Source of the DNA: Arachnopeziza araneosa
Lineage: Eukaryota > Ascomycota > Leotiomycetes > Helotiales > Arachnopezizaceae
Reading direction: 5' to 3'
DNA length: 64,000 bases
Assembly (NCBI GenBank): GCA_003988855.1
Contig: QYAI01000111.1
Coordinates: 62,001-126,000, forward strand
Each line of letters starts with the position of its first letter. Within the stretch, counting starts at the first letter, position 1. This document shows positions 48,412 through 58,939 of the stretch, piece by piece. The notes under the pieces are model-generated. The model had not been told where the DNA came from. It saw only the letters and a list, made by a program, of their open reading frames with translations, and did no database searches. Made by a program: the position numbers and the translations under genes.

Positions 48412-48483
48412 GGCCTGCTGGCCCAATGGCAAGGCGCTTGACTACGAATCAAGAGATTGCAGGTTCGATCCCTGCGTAGGTCA
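48412..48483 (+). tRNA. tRNA-Arg (anticodon ACG)
   Basis: A 72-base cloverleaf. The acceptor stem GGCCTGC pairs with GTAGGTC (with two G-U pairs), and the discriminator is A. The D-arm closes with GCC/GGC. The anticodon stem CTTGA/TCAAG encloses loop CTACGAA with anticodon ACG. The T-arm GCAGG/CCTGC encloses TTCGATC. No intron. ACG is read as ICG and decodes CGU/CGC/CGA Arg codons. Followed by T runs acting as a Pol III stop. Confidence 0.95.
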
Positions 48484-48493
48484 ACAGAAAATT

Positions 48494-48513
48494 GATTTTT
48501 TCCTTTTTTTTTT
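48494..48513 (+). terminator. Pol III terminator of tRNA-Arg
   Basis: A T6 run and then a T9-10 run begin about 10 bases after the tRNA 3' end, the standard RNA polymerase III termination signal. Confidence 0.8.
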
Positions 48514-49775
48514 GGTTGGAACTATTGAACCCTTTCTGTTTGTCAAAGGCGTCTATGAAAATTTTACAGGATAATATTTTGATGTGGGTTATTGTGCCCT
48601 TAGCCGCAGCGTTACAGCTTACATAAGGAATTGACAGACACTTTAGCCCTTCGAGAATTACTTCTGATCAAGCAGTTAAAAAAGATATCTTGATCAAAAA
48701 TACAGGACTGAATGCAATCATGAAATACAAAATTAAACCACGTCCCTAATATCACCAGCTATTCTCAAAAGTTCTATACAAACTTGCTCCTTTTTGCAAT
48801 GCAACGATGGCAATGAAACTCAGAGCCACATAAACTAACCACTTTTTTAGTAGAAACCCTCTAGGTTACTCACAACTTATTCTTGTTGCAGCATGTAATC
48901 TCCCGAACATGAATCAAGTCCCAATGGCGACGAGATCTTACACCCAGACGGCCTAAAAGATGGACAACCTGGTGCGATACTAGTATACAAGATCGTCAGA
49001 ACTAGATTGTCCCGAGGGAAAATGCCCAAAAATAAGAATACCAAAATATCCCAACAATTATCGCATTCCTTAAATTCCCCTACTTCCTTATAGAAAGTAA
49101 GGTCTTCCGTTGCTAGAGCCACAATCCTGTCCTCAGTCATGATAACCAACGTTCCATGACTCACGGCTTATAAGTTGCTTTGGTTTGGTGGCAAGATAGA
49201 CAGTATAGAGAGATGTTTGAGAATAAGTAGCATGATGAAGAAAAGGAGAGTTGCTGGCTACATCATCAACTCCTATGACAAGAGATTCGCAGACGAATAT
49301 ACAGTACAACGATATGTACTCGGAACACGGATTGTTGAACAACTCCAGATTTTTTGAATTAAGCGTGGGGTTTTCTCTGTATTTTGGGGTGGTCCTAGTG
49401 GTGTTATAACTCCCTAGATGGCATTACAGCAAATGAATGATGCTTCCATAAGCTTCTAGCTTTCTAGACCTGACATTAGAAAGGTTTCAGCCTTATACAT
49501 CAAAATTGTTGGAGATCACGAATGAACCAAGGCAAGACCACTTGACATCTATCCTAGGTTGAGACCTAGCCATAAGAGCGTAGCAGAACTCCTGGCTAGG
49601 ATTTATTTCTCTTGAAAGACTTTACCATATCACATCTAAAACAGTGGGATCAATTCCTTAGATTTGAGGAGCTCATTATTCGTAGAGCCTCTATCTCACA
49701 AGAATGCAGCCATATCGCCCATCCATAAAGCAAATCGAAACCCCATCCCATGCCATGCAAAACAGACCGAGACTT
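48514..49775. other. Intergenic
   Basis: 1.26 kb between the tRNA and the uS7 stop codon. Short frames only (e.g. 49164-48877 on minus) with no features. Confidence 0.5.
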
Positions 49776-50521
49776 TTACCGATTGCTCTTGGCCACACGT
49801 TCCAATTCATCCTTCTTCTTGATGGCATATGAGTTACTGCTTCCCTTTGCGGCGTTGATCAACTCTTCAGCCAAGCATTCAGCAACGGATTTGATGTTTC
49901 GGAAAGCAGCTTCACGGGCACCGATTGTGAGAAGCGCAATAGCTTGGTTGACACGACGGAGAGGAGAGACATCGACGGCTTGACGACGGACGGTACCAGC
50001 TGAACCGATACGGGTAGAATCTTCACGGGGACCGCAGTTGACAATGGCGTCGACAGCGACTTGGATAGGGTTTTGGTCGGTCATGATGTGGATCTGGAAA
50101 AGTTAGTACATTCCAAGTTTTTGAGCATCCGACATACGATCTCAAAGGAGTGCGCAACAATGCGAACAGCCATAAGCTTCTTTCCGTTGTTACGACCGTT
50201 CATCATCAAAGAGTTGGTAAGACGTTCAATGATTGGGCATTGTGCCTTTCTGAATCTCTTCTGGGCATATCGGCCTGCGGAGTGGGAGATGTAGACAGGA
50301 GCTCTGATTTGAATATAATCGCTGAGAATATTAGCCTTGAATCCCATCTGCCAGCTCTTCTCCCTCAAGTGTCCTTACGTCAAGGAGATATCGCGAATTT
50401 CCACATCCTCATAACTCCATTTGTTGAACAGCTTGACGCTGCCAATCTCTGCAGTGACCTCCTTGGGAAGAACCTGGTAGCCGGAGACGGTTTCGACTTC
50501 GATTTCTTCGTTGTCAGACAT
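49776..50521 (-). CDS. rps5: 40S ribosomal protein uS7 (Rps5)
   Basis: Three exons: 50521-50379, 50321-50138, 50093-49776, giving 214 aa, the usual fungal length. The joined product contains DISLT|DYIQIRAPVYISHSA, RYAQKRFRKAQCPIIERLTN, MMNGRNNGKKLMAVRIV, FEI|IHIMTDQNPIQVAVDAI, GPREDSTRIGSAGTVRRQAV and the C-terminal SYAIKKKDELERVAKSNR, all signature uS7 sequence. It sits in the 40S head at the mRNA exit/E-site. The gene is divergent from eS25 with 242 bp between start codons, so the two could be co-regulated. Confidence 0.97.
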
Positions 50522-50763
50522 GTTGGCAATGGCTGACTTGGGTGTTGTCGAGTGGGACTGAAATCGAGGGATCTTGAATTTGGATTTCTCAAAGTCAAAT
50601 CGCGAAATGAATGCTAGTGTGAAGCTAACCCAATATGGATAGTTAATCGAGGGCACACACAAAGCAGCCCTCTTCATGTGACCTTAGCGAATTTTCGATA
50701 TTGAACTTTGGATCGGCTTTGACGACATTTCTGTTCAACGACAACCACATTAAATCATTCATC
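50522..50763. promoter_or_regulatory. Shared divergent promoter of rps5 and rps25
   Basis: 242 bp separates the two ribosomal protein start codons and must contain both promoters and 5' leaders. Both ORFs in it are shadows. Confidence 0.6.
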
Positions 50764-51413
50764 ATGGGTACGTACAATGCAGGTTGCAAGTTTCCGGGGT
50801 TTTGCAATGGACGAGGTGGTTCTGAAAATGCGATATTGCGAACAAGACTCCTCAACATCCTCACCCCTCCTTCTGCTCTGGATCATTCAGCATGTACTGA
50901 TATTGTATAGCCCCAGCAACTTCCGGTGGAGCTAAAAAGCAAAAGAAGAAGGTATGTTGACTTGGTTTTGCGAGTAGTTGTCTGCACTATAGGCAACTGC
51001 TCTCCAATGCTTCTTAAGACACTGCTAACCTTCTTTATAGTGGTCCAAGGGAAAGGGTATGGAATATTTCGAACTCAAAGAGCATCAGATCTAACACAAT
51101 ACAGTCAAGGATAAGGCCCAACACGCCGTTATCCTCGATAAAGCCACTTCCGACAAACTCTACAAAGATGTTCAATCATATCGTCTAGTCACAGTCGCTA
51201 CTCTCGTCGATCGTCTAAAGATTAACGGCTCATTGGCGAGAAGATGTCTGAAGGATTTGGAGGAGAAGGGACAGATCAAGAAGGTTGTTGGACACAGCAA
51301 GTTGCAGATTTACAGTACGCAATCCAGACGAGACTCGTTCCATTCGGGGAGTGCGGGAGGTTTGAACAAATGCTAACAAGCTCATAGCTCGTGCGGTTGC
51401 TGCTGCGGAATAA
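50764..51413 (+). CDS. rps25: 40S ribosomal protein eS25 (Rps25)
   Basis: Five exons: 50764-50767, 50911-50951, 51041-51056, 51105-51314, 51388-51413, giving 98 aa. The first coding exon is only ATG-G, followed by a 143 bp intron, a layout common in ribosomal protein genes. The product reads MAPATSGGAKKQKKK, WSKGKVKDKAQHAVILDK, LVTVATLVDRLKINGSLA, RRCLKDLEEKGQIKKVV, ending TRAVAAAE. These are characteristic of eS25, a winged-helix protein of the 40S head needed for IRES-driven initiation. No single continuous ORF covers the gene, so automated ORF calling would miss it. Confidence 0.95.
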
Positions 51414-51676
51414 AGCACTCTGGTTTCTACGATATCACGATCTTTCCTTCGATCAAGCCGTTATGAGGTAGACGTTGGAGAAGGGAATGGTATTGGGCAT
51501 TTGCAATAGGCGTGGATTTGATTTCGGTGTAGCATAACCAATCGAATTTCCTTCTACGATTGCACATGAAAGTCTTGTTGGTGATGGCTTCTACATCCGC
51601 ATATGAAAGATTCACTTGATGTAATGATTGAGCTGTTATGGTTAGAACAGGAACGGGAGAGACCTTTAGACCCTGA

Positions 51677-51736
51677 AGAAGCCAACTTACACCTTTAGAA
51701 GCCAACTTACACCTTTAGAAGCCAACTTACACCTTT
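51677..51736. repeat. 20 bp tandem repeat, three perfect copies
   Basis: Unit AGAAGCCAACTTACACCTTT in three head-to-tail copies, followed by a partial fourth. It lies about 260 bp downstream of the eS25 stop. Confidence 0.9.
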
Positions 51737-52147
51737 GAGAAGCCAGAAGTCAATTCACTTTCTGTCTCGCAATAGGAATCAAATCTCGGGTCTGACACCA
51801 ACTGCTGAAATATGTTTCGCTCTCTACACGACGCACTTTGAGCCCTGTAACGCCTCAAATCCCGCCGTAGGTAAGCCAATTGTGTCTCAACAATCCCAGT
51901 CCGTGAGTATTAGCTCCAAATATTGAACAGAATTGAAGCCAGATTTCCTAATTCCAGATTTCTACAATCACTGAAGTTACTTAACAACTTACTTCCTCGT
52001 CTGTTGATCTTCGCTGTCGACAAGGCTAATGACGAGGCCGAGGCTGAAGACACCTCTTCACTTCTTTCCCTTCAAGTAGACAACACGTCTCTCCCACATC
52101 ACCAAGAGCGCAATTGCATCAATTGATCTCTACTTTCCCATCTCAAA
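51737..52147. other. Intergenic, 5' flank of the MAPR gene
   Basis: No supported gene; presumably promoter and leader of the next gene. Confidence 0.5.
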
Positions 52148-53008
52148 ATGTCCTCTGCAGGCACAACCCGCGAACGGCGCAAAGAGCCCACCTTGAAAAC
52201 CACGACGGCCCCAGAGGTAGCTCCAACCCCAAACGCAACCCCGAACGTCTCCACCCGCGCCCGCGCAGAAGACTCCGCCTTCTCCCTCCTGGACGTTTTC
52301 CGCACCATCGCCTTCGTTGTTCTCGTCTCGGGCGGCCTGAGCTACTTTATCACGAAGAAGAGCTTTGTATGGGGATTGGAACGGCCGAAATGGTCGAGAC
52401 CTGAGTCGATCAAGACGTGGTTCGAGGGGGAGAAACAGTATACAGATGAGGATCTGAAGGCATATGATGGAACAGATTCGACTAAGCCAATTTTCCTGGC
52501 TATCAATGGTATGTATACTTTTTCTTGCTTCGTTATACCTTTGGGTTGGCAGGAGTGAAGAAAGAGAGAAGCAACAGCTAATCTCATCACAGGAACCATC
52601 TATGACGTCTCCGCCGGTCGACGCCATTATGGTCCAGGCGGATCCTACCACTTCTTCGCAGGCGCCGACGCCTCGAGAGCCTACGTAACATCCTGCTTCA
52701 AAGACGACATCACGCCCGACATGCGCGGAGCCGAAGAAGCATTCCTCCCCCTCGATGACCCCGAGGTGGATGCATTATACACGAGCTCGGAGATGAAGAT
52801 CCTCAGGGAGCAGGAGATGAGAAAGGCCAAACTCGAGGTCTACAAAGCGCTCAAGCACTGGGTAGATTTCTTTGCGAGTAGCAAGAAGTATACCAAGGTT
52901 GGAGAGGTCAAGAGGGAGAAGAATTGGCTGAGTAAGTTGCCCAAGAGACCATTGTGTCAGCAGGTGCAGGATGGAAGGAGGAAGAGGGAGAAACCGGCAG
53001 GGAAGTAG
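52148..53008 (+). CDS. Cytochrome b5-fold (MAPR) heme/steroid-binding membrane protein
   Basis: Two exons, 52148-52508 and 52593-53008, giving 258 aa. One membrane segment (LLDVFRTIAFVVLVSGGLSYF, about 47-67) is preceded by a Pro/Thr-rich N-terminus. The MAPR/cytochrome b5-like domain begins near residue 98: YTDEDLKAYDGTDSTKPIF, LAING|TIYDVSAGRRHYGPGG, SYHFFAGADASRAYVTSCF. The G-x-DASRA segment and the Tyr residues are landmarks of the Dap1/PGRMC family, which binds heme and supports sterol synthesis P450s. The C-terminal 90 residues are charged and helical, ending in a Lys/Arg-rich tail. Probably ER. Unlike Dap1, the N-terminal anchor and C-terminal extension are longer, so it is a paralogue-type MAPR protein rather than Dap1 itself. 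Confidence 0.85.
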
Positions 53009-53930
53009 AGGTGGTGTGCTTAGAGAAGAAGTATGGAGGACCCGTAGGAACCTGCATTATCTAGAGGTAGACGTAGTAATCAGAAGCCTTGATATCCAAA
53101 TAATATGACTCCTGAATCTCAAGCATGAAGCATCTGGCTGTGAATTCGATGCAGCTGCAGGCTGGTTGAAATTCACAAAAGACAATATACCCCATCAGAA
53201 TACCTCGGTTGTGATTCCAATCCAGGAGATGAATGAGTTTCTCACTCACTCCCAACGCAATGGAAATAAATCAAGACAGGCAAGAAGGACAAATTTCCAC
53301 GACATCCAGCCAGTGACATCTCGTCCTACAAGCCAACAACGTAAACACATCTACTCTGATCCCATTTTTTCCCTTTTACGTCCTCTCGAGAAGGCTTTGG
53401 CCGAATCAGGTGAGATGCTGTTACTTGCATCTCGTGAGCGCGGGAGGGAGGGAAGATGGTGAAAGTGGTGGATTGTTCTAGGTGGGATGGCAGTGGCAAG
53501 TTAGGAAGGGGCGTATTGAAGAGAAAGGAAAGGAGGAGGGCGAGGATTTGTAGGTATCATGTGGATGGGAAGGGAGGTGACAGTATTATGAGGGTGAGAT
53601 TTGTGGTATTGAATAGGCGAGAGGAGATGAGGTTGATTTTTCTCATTATACGCGATCGTTCTCGCAGGATGTATGAGATGGGAATCCGAAATCAAATCTC
53701 TTTTATCGGATTCTATTTAACTACGAGTCTACTTTACAGAAACGGAGTCATCAACGGGGACAGCAATCAAGACAAGAACAGCAGATAGTGAATTAAGTAC
53801 TTTTTATTCATCTTTTATATAAAAAAGACCTCTCAGAACAATGACAGATACCACTCTCGGGCACCTCCTCTCTCGGAGACGCTCAGTATTTATAAATACC
53901 CCACTCCACTCCCCATGAACCGATCCTCGC
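53009..53930. other. Intergenic, convergent 3' ends
   Basis: About 920 bp with only shadow-like frames. No repeats seen. Confidence 0.5.
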
Positions 53931-54617
53931 CTACAACAGAACAGCCAAACCAGCCAGAGCCAAGACACCCATTCCGACGGGGGTGAGCGAGTCGGCGGCC
54001 GAGGAAGAGGTGGATTTGGTACCGCTGCCGGTGCTGGTGCCGGTGGAGGTTCCGCTGGTACCGGTGCTGGAGTTGGTCGAGCTGACACCACCCTCGACGG
54101 CGTTACCGGGTAGGTTGACAGTCTGCTTGGAGGCCAAGGTCTGGAAGTTGGCGAGAGTGCGGGATGCGTTGGCAGTGGGGTTCTCGTTGATGACCATGAC
54201 CATACCAGCCTGGCAATGCTTGGCTTGCGAGCAGTAGACCCAGATGGGAGTTGTGGCGTTGATCTGGATGGTGTAGGTGGCGGTGGTGTCCGAGGTGGCG
54301 GACACGGGCATGAAGCCCGAGTAGAAACCGGTGACGTTGCTGTTCATGGAGATGGGCTCGCAAGGTTGGTCAAAGGTGGATTGTGTGACGGTGTGGTTGC
54401 CCGCGGCGAACTGGAACTGCACCATGTCGCCCTTGGAGGCCGTGACAGTGTTGGGGAAGTAGGCGAGGGTGTTGTTCTTAGATGCGACGGTCACGACGTG
54501 GACGGTGACATCTTGGGCTAGATGCTGTTAGTTAGGATAGCAAGAGGGTCTGTAGGGAGACGCACCAAGAACAGCGGCAACGCTCATGGCGGAGAGGGCG
54601 AGAGTAGTGAACTGCAT
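53931..54617 (-). CDS. Secreted cupredoxin-domain protein, GPI-anchor candidate
   Basis: Two exons, 54617-54566 and 54517-53931, giving 212 aa. The signal peptide MQFTTLALSAMSVAAVLAQD is split by the intron. The cupredoxin domain (about 20-130) has His59 in GNHTV, Cys113, His118 and Met123 in VYCSQAKHCQAGM, the C-x4-H-x4-M arrangement of type 1 copper sites, so copper binding is plausible. Next come a region of Ser/Thr/Gly repeats (GTSTGTSTGSGTKSTSSS) and a C-terminal hydrophobic stretch (GMGVLALAGLAVLL), the usual GPI-anchor signal. Such proteins are abundant in fungal cell walls; their roles are mostly unproven. Gene is divergent from the small cysteine-rich protein gene. Confidence 0.88.
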
Positions 54618-55134
54618 TTTGAAGATTGTGGTGAGAGAAGATCCTGATCTTGCTGTAATAAATGTGCTAAGGCGTCTAGCGCTATGTCGTACCGGTCGAC
54701 AATGAAGAGAGAGAAAAATAGATAGAGATGAGAAAGTACTGGCAAGAAACAGAAGAGAGAGATGGAATGGAATGAAGGCCAAGAGAAGATTCGACGGATG
54801 GGGGGGCAGGGCATAAATAAGAATGAGATGCTTGCTTGAATGATCGCCACACTGCCTTGTTCCAGGAGGGAGAGCCTGGGCTGGGGGAGAGAGGAAGGGG
54901 GAGGGAAGTCGAAACGTGTTTTGAGGTTTAAGTCCAAACACTCGTCCAGGGCGAAGTGGAGATGGGAGCGCTTAGACGTCGAAGATGAGATGACATGGAG
55001 AAGGAAGATGAGAAGGGGAAGAGCAAATGCTGGAGATGGCGCTGCAGGACCAGAGGGTGGATAAGGAGAAAAACAAGCATGGCAGATATACGTATGGCAT
55101 CGCTCACTGGAGGTGTTTAATCGAGGTGGCCAAG

Positions 55135-55170
<36 letters not shown>

Positions 55171-56876
55171 TCTCCCTCTCTCCCTCTCTCCCTCTCTCGC
55201 GCGCCTACGCACAGGAGGACGACTCCTCGGCCCAACAAATGATCGCTCGTTCCGTACAGGCACGATGCAGTGGCCAAGAGCAGAATAGAAGCTGGTGACG
55301 GAGGGTGGTCGTCGATGCGGCCAAGCGAGGCCATCTGAAGCACTTCCGTGTGTCAGTGTCAGTCGCGACGACGACACCCAAACGTCGCTGGTTTCAGCCG
55401 CAACCCCCCGAGAGGCCCTGTTCCCCGTGACTTGGGGACCTGCGATGACTTGTCCAATGTCCGAGAGGAGGGACGGCATCTTTGTTTCGAGATGGCATGT
55501 TGTTGTTTCTGCTCCATCCACGGCGTGCAGGTGAAGGGGGTGGAAAGGAGGCGGAGGCGGAGAGGAGGAGGAATTTCTTGTTTTGTTTTGTTTCGTTTTG
55601 GGTAGGGAAGAAGCTCAGGACGAGACGAGTCCCTACGAGTACTGTAGTGCACCCGCACCCGCACCACTTCCCATCAGATGTCACCCGTCACCACATTGTA
55701 CCATCAAAAGTTAGACACAAGTGTTCAATCGATCTTTTCATCCAAATATCCTTCTGGCACTCCATCTACCCATCGCAGGCCATCTCGGAAACAACACTGC
55801 CAGCATCCCCACCATTACCACCACTCTCCAGCCATATCTGTCCACAGAAACGGCCTTCTCACGTCCGTTGCAGGTGGACTCATTCATTCAGAAGCAGACC
55901 TACCTACGCGAAAGGAGCCTTCATCCCAGCCCAGCTCAGATCCCCAGCGAGAAGAAAAAAAAAAGCTTATCACCCGAAGTCCAATCAGACCGCTCAATCG
56001 CACCGCCAAGATCTGGATCGTCCTGCTCTACTACCACGGTACCTTTTCTCATCTATTTCTCAGACGAACACCTGATCTCTCCCTCTCTCCTTTCCCTCTC
56101 TTCTCCCTCTCTTCTCCTTTCCCCAGGTCTATAAAAAGACGCTCTCATGAGTACCTTACACGTCCTCAAACACCCCATCGCCCCCTCGAAATACCCGAAC
56201 ATATTGCCCTCTCTCGGCTGATCTCGCAGTCGCCGTCGTGGTCTTGGTCTTGGTCATTAATCTACGCAACCTGCCCTCTGCACCTCTCTCTCAATCTAAC
56301 ATAGATTAAGCCCCCGGGGTCGCCATCGGAACAATAGTCCCCGCACGCCGGAGTGCGCGCGTGGTTTAAGCTTCTTTTTCGCCGCCTGGCTCGACGAGAG
56401 CTAGGGACGATGTGATGTAGATTGCCCTTTTTCTATTTTGAGGAGGCGGCATCGCTGGTCCCCGCAGTTCTGGCCTGCTAGATGGGACGTCGAATCGTTC
56501 GGTTGAGGGCATCGTGTCGCCGATGGGTGCTGCATGTGCAATGGGCCTGCGTTCAGAAGGGTCGGTTGGGATGGGAACGTCGCCATGAATTACGAAGGGG
56601 AATCTTGGCTGATCTGGGCCCAGCTGCTTCCTCTCCTCTCTGGGTTTGCCTCCTTCTCTGAACGGAAAGCCATAAGAGGTCCGCTCTTACCACTCTTCCA
56701 CATGTTCAAGTCCCTGTGTATAGCAATATCAGTCGAATCCTTCGAGAGCATATTTAATCTATTCATCTCGCTTTGACATACCTCGGAACTTATATAGCTT
56801 CTTGCTTGAGCTCTTCTCAAACCACCAGACTCTCTCCACCTCCACAGCTTCCAGCTCCAAACTCCCAGCTCTCAAG
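54618..56876. other. 2.3 kb divergent spacer between two secreted-protein genes
   Basis: Large intergenic region between divergent start codons at 54617 and 56877. Contains the CT microsatellite at about 55136-55197 and several pyrimidine-rich stretches. Three overlapping plus-strand frames (55482-56304) look compositional. Confidence 0.5.
55136..55197. repeat. CT-rich microsatellite
   Basis: About 26 bases of perfect CT repeat followed by four TCTCCC-type units. A simple-sequence tract in the divergent promoter. Confidence 0.95.
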
Positions 56877-57294
56877 ATGAAATCCATACTCGCGCTCCTC
56901 GCCACCCTCCTCCTCCCAGCTCTGGTCACCTCCGAAGCGTGCGTAGCTGGCGGTCCCTGTACGTCCCTCACCCGTCCTCAGAGCTCCCCCTCCCTCCCTC
57001 TCTCTCTCTTACTCATGCCCCCCAGCTTTCCAGGTCGATGACGCCCACGTCTGCTGCAGCAACGCCAGCGGCACCTGGTACCAGTTCTACGCCGTGCAAG
57101 CCATCTGCGTCCTGGATGACTCGCGCACCTGGTTGTATCAGCGCTGTGTCTCCTCCATTGTCGATTCCGTCGTGGACTCGACCTGTATTGCCGGTTCCGG
57201 ACCTGTCCCAACCGGCATCTTGAACACCTCGACGGCCAGGACAACTTTCACTCCCGCCCCTACCACTACATTAGTCGCCAAGAGGGTATGGTAA
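56877..57294 (+). CDS. Small cysteine-rich secreted protein
   Basis: Two exons, 56877-56958 and 57026-57294, giving 116 aa. Signal peptide MKSILALLATLLLPALVTS, cleavage probably before EAC. The mature part has six Cys (22, 37, 38, 55, 68, 81), a CC pair, and aromatic residues around SGTWYQFYAVQ. A Thr/Ser/Pro-rich tail of about 35 residues follows. No transmembrane or GPI signal. Size, signal and even Cys number fit an apoplastic effector or surface protein, but no known fold was recognised. The intron interrupts the codon after the first Cys, a common position in such genes. A TATATAG-like element about 80 bp upstream supports the start. Confidence 0.7.
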
Positions 57295-57678
57295 GAGCTG
57301 GGAACCGGCATGTAGGATGGGAGGGATGTAAGATCGACTCGAATTGGAGGAGGGGAAGAGAATGGTTCAGAGGAAGAGTGATGATGAATGTTATATTGAG
57401 TGTAATATTCAAAGTATGTTGAAAGACTACTGGTCAATTCTGTATATGGTTTGCATGGCTGGTGGTATATATAAAAACAAAAATAAAGGGCCGAGGGATG
57501 GAACTTGCCATTTATTAGCAAATTTAATGCAGCAATATTTTCTCGTTCTGTCTTCTTGAGCTTCATTCCCCAAAACCATTCTTTTTGTGATTTCATTTGT
57601 CAATCCCAAACCATAACCACCAAACTCCAATTCGAACCCCCCCCCCCCAAGCCAATAAACGCCAGTCCTTCCTACCAA
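57295..57678. other. Intergenic, convergent 3' ends
   Basis: About 380 bp between the stops of the cysteine-rich protein and CENP-X genes. Has a C9 run near 57640. No gene. Confidence 0.5.
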
Positions 57679-58329
57679 TCAAAAGTCAAGCAACATCTGC
57701 GGCGCCAACTTTTCTAGATCCTCCACTTCCAACACATTCCCACCCCTTCCCCTCTCCTCCCCTTCCCACGCCGCTCTGGCAACCGCTTCCCTAACAAAGG
57801 TATCCACATACTTCCCCACCGCCTCATTCGCCTGAGAACTCATTCTCGTTCCCCCTTTGCCTTTCTTCTGGAAGAACTCGTGTAGCAAGACGCTGAGGAG
57901 ATCAGGAGGGATAGCGGATTTGCGCGTGAGGTGTGGAGGAGGGCTCTTGTCTCTGCGCTGTGGTTGCGACGCGAAGGGATCATCGTCCTCTCCTTCTGAT
58001 ATCGCGGCATTCGCTACAGTAGTCGGCCTCCTCTTCCTCGAAGGAGGATCGAGCATCTCCAAGTCGCTATCATCGTTCCCATTCCCACTTCCTTCCTCTT
58101 CCTCCCCAAAATCCGGACTCAGACTTCCCAGTCGCTTCAGCGCAGCGTCGGATAATCGTTTCGCATCCGAGATTCGCTTTTCCTTCGCGGAAACTCGGGG
58201 TTTGGCCTTCGAGGCTGGCTTCGATTTCGTAACTGAGGCGTCGGATTTCTTGTTTGTCGAGCCTTTCGGCCGGCCTGTTTTCTTGACTTCGCCTGTTGGG
58301 CGGGGAGGTTTGAAAGGTTTCGGGGGCAT
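57679..58329 (-). CDS. mhf2: CENP-X / MHF2 histone-fold protein
   Basis: Single exon, 216 aa, starting at MPPKPFKPPRP (58329); an in-frame upstream codon adds 24 residues but lacks support. The C-terminal 75 residues are the CENP-X domain: IPPDLLSVLLHEFF, TRMSSQANEAVGKYVDTF, VREAVARAAWE, LEVEDLEKLAPQMLLDF. The N-terminal 140 residues are basic and disordered, with an AT-hook-like TGRPKGSTNKK, Lys/Arg patches and an acidic EEEEGSGNGNDD stretch. CENP-X pairs with CENP-S (MHF1) in the histone-fold complex that acts at kinetochores and with FANCM/Fml1 at stalled forks. The long basic extension is typical of filamentous fungi. Confidence 0.9.
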   Translation of the reverse strand: MPPKPFKPPRPTGEVKKTGRPKGSTNKKSDASVTKSKPASKAKPRVSAKEKRISDAKRLSDAALKRLGSLSPDFGEEEEGSGNGNDDSDLEMLDPPSRKRRPTTVANAAISEGEDDDPFASQPQRRDKSPPPHLTRKSAIPPDLLSVLLHEFFQKKGKGGTRMSSQANEAVGKYVDTFVREAVARAAWEGEERGRGGNVLEVEDLEKLAPQMLLDF

Positions 58330-58939
58330 TGTGAAGTTTGTGAGTTGTATATGTAGCCGTTCTTCGTGAACTAAATGCTCCCTCTCTGTTGTTTCTGCCA
58401 CTACCCCACCTACTCTCTCATCTCAATCCCGCAGGCTGTTTGTAAACGTTGAGGAATTCCCGGTAATTGGGAAAAAGAAAAGACCTGAGTAGGCAATTGA
58501 TATATGCGTAATTGAAGTTGGTGGAAAGAGATGTATGATGTCTTGTGGTTTGAGGAAGTTATGTTCCCGTCGCGTAGATCGGACTGGAAGACAACGCGAC
58601 GAAAAGAATACGGTTGCACGTGACGATTTTCGTCTTTCATGACTTTTTATTTCTTACCTACATGATAATTAAGAATACTTGATGCACAGTTAGCACGAAA
58701 AGAGTCCCTATTGTAGAAATTAGTCGATCATTAGCAGAAGCTGCTCGCAATACTCGTCGTCGGGTGAAGGATAACGAATGTCGACAATAATCAACAATTG
58801 AAACTTAACTGATTACACTACAATATTCTTACTCGCTCTGACTCTTTGCTTAAATGACTACTCAGTACCACCTGCGCCAGCACCCGCCTTATGTAGAATG
58901 TAACGCCTGGTGCTATGCCAAAACAATTCTTCTCTCCCA
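58330..58939. other. Intergenic, CENP-X upstream
   Basis: Promoter side of CENP-X, with a CACGTGAC element at 58617-58624 (288 bp upstream), then the 3' flank of the coiled-coil gene. Confidence 0.5.

Noticed and set aside
55482..56304. Three overlapping plus-strand frames of 137-208 codons
   Set aside because: They come from pyrimidine- and CA-rich sequence upstream of a gene; no domain or start context.
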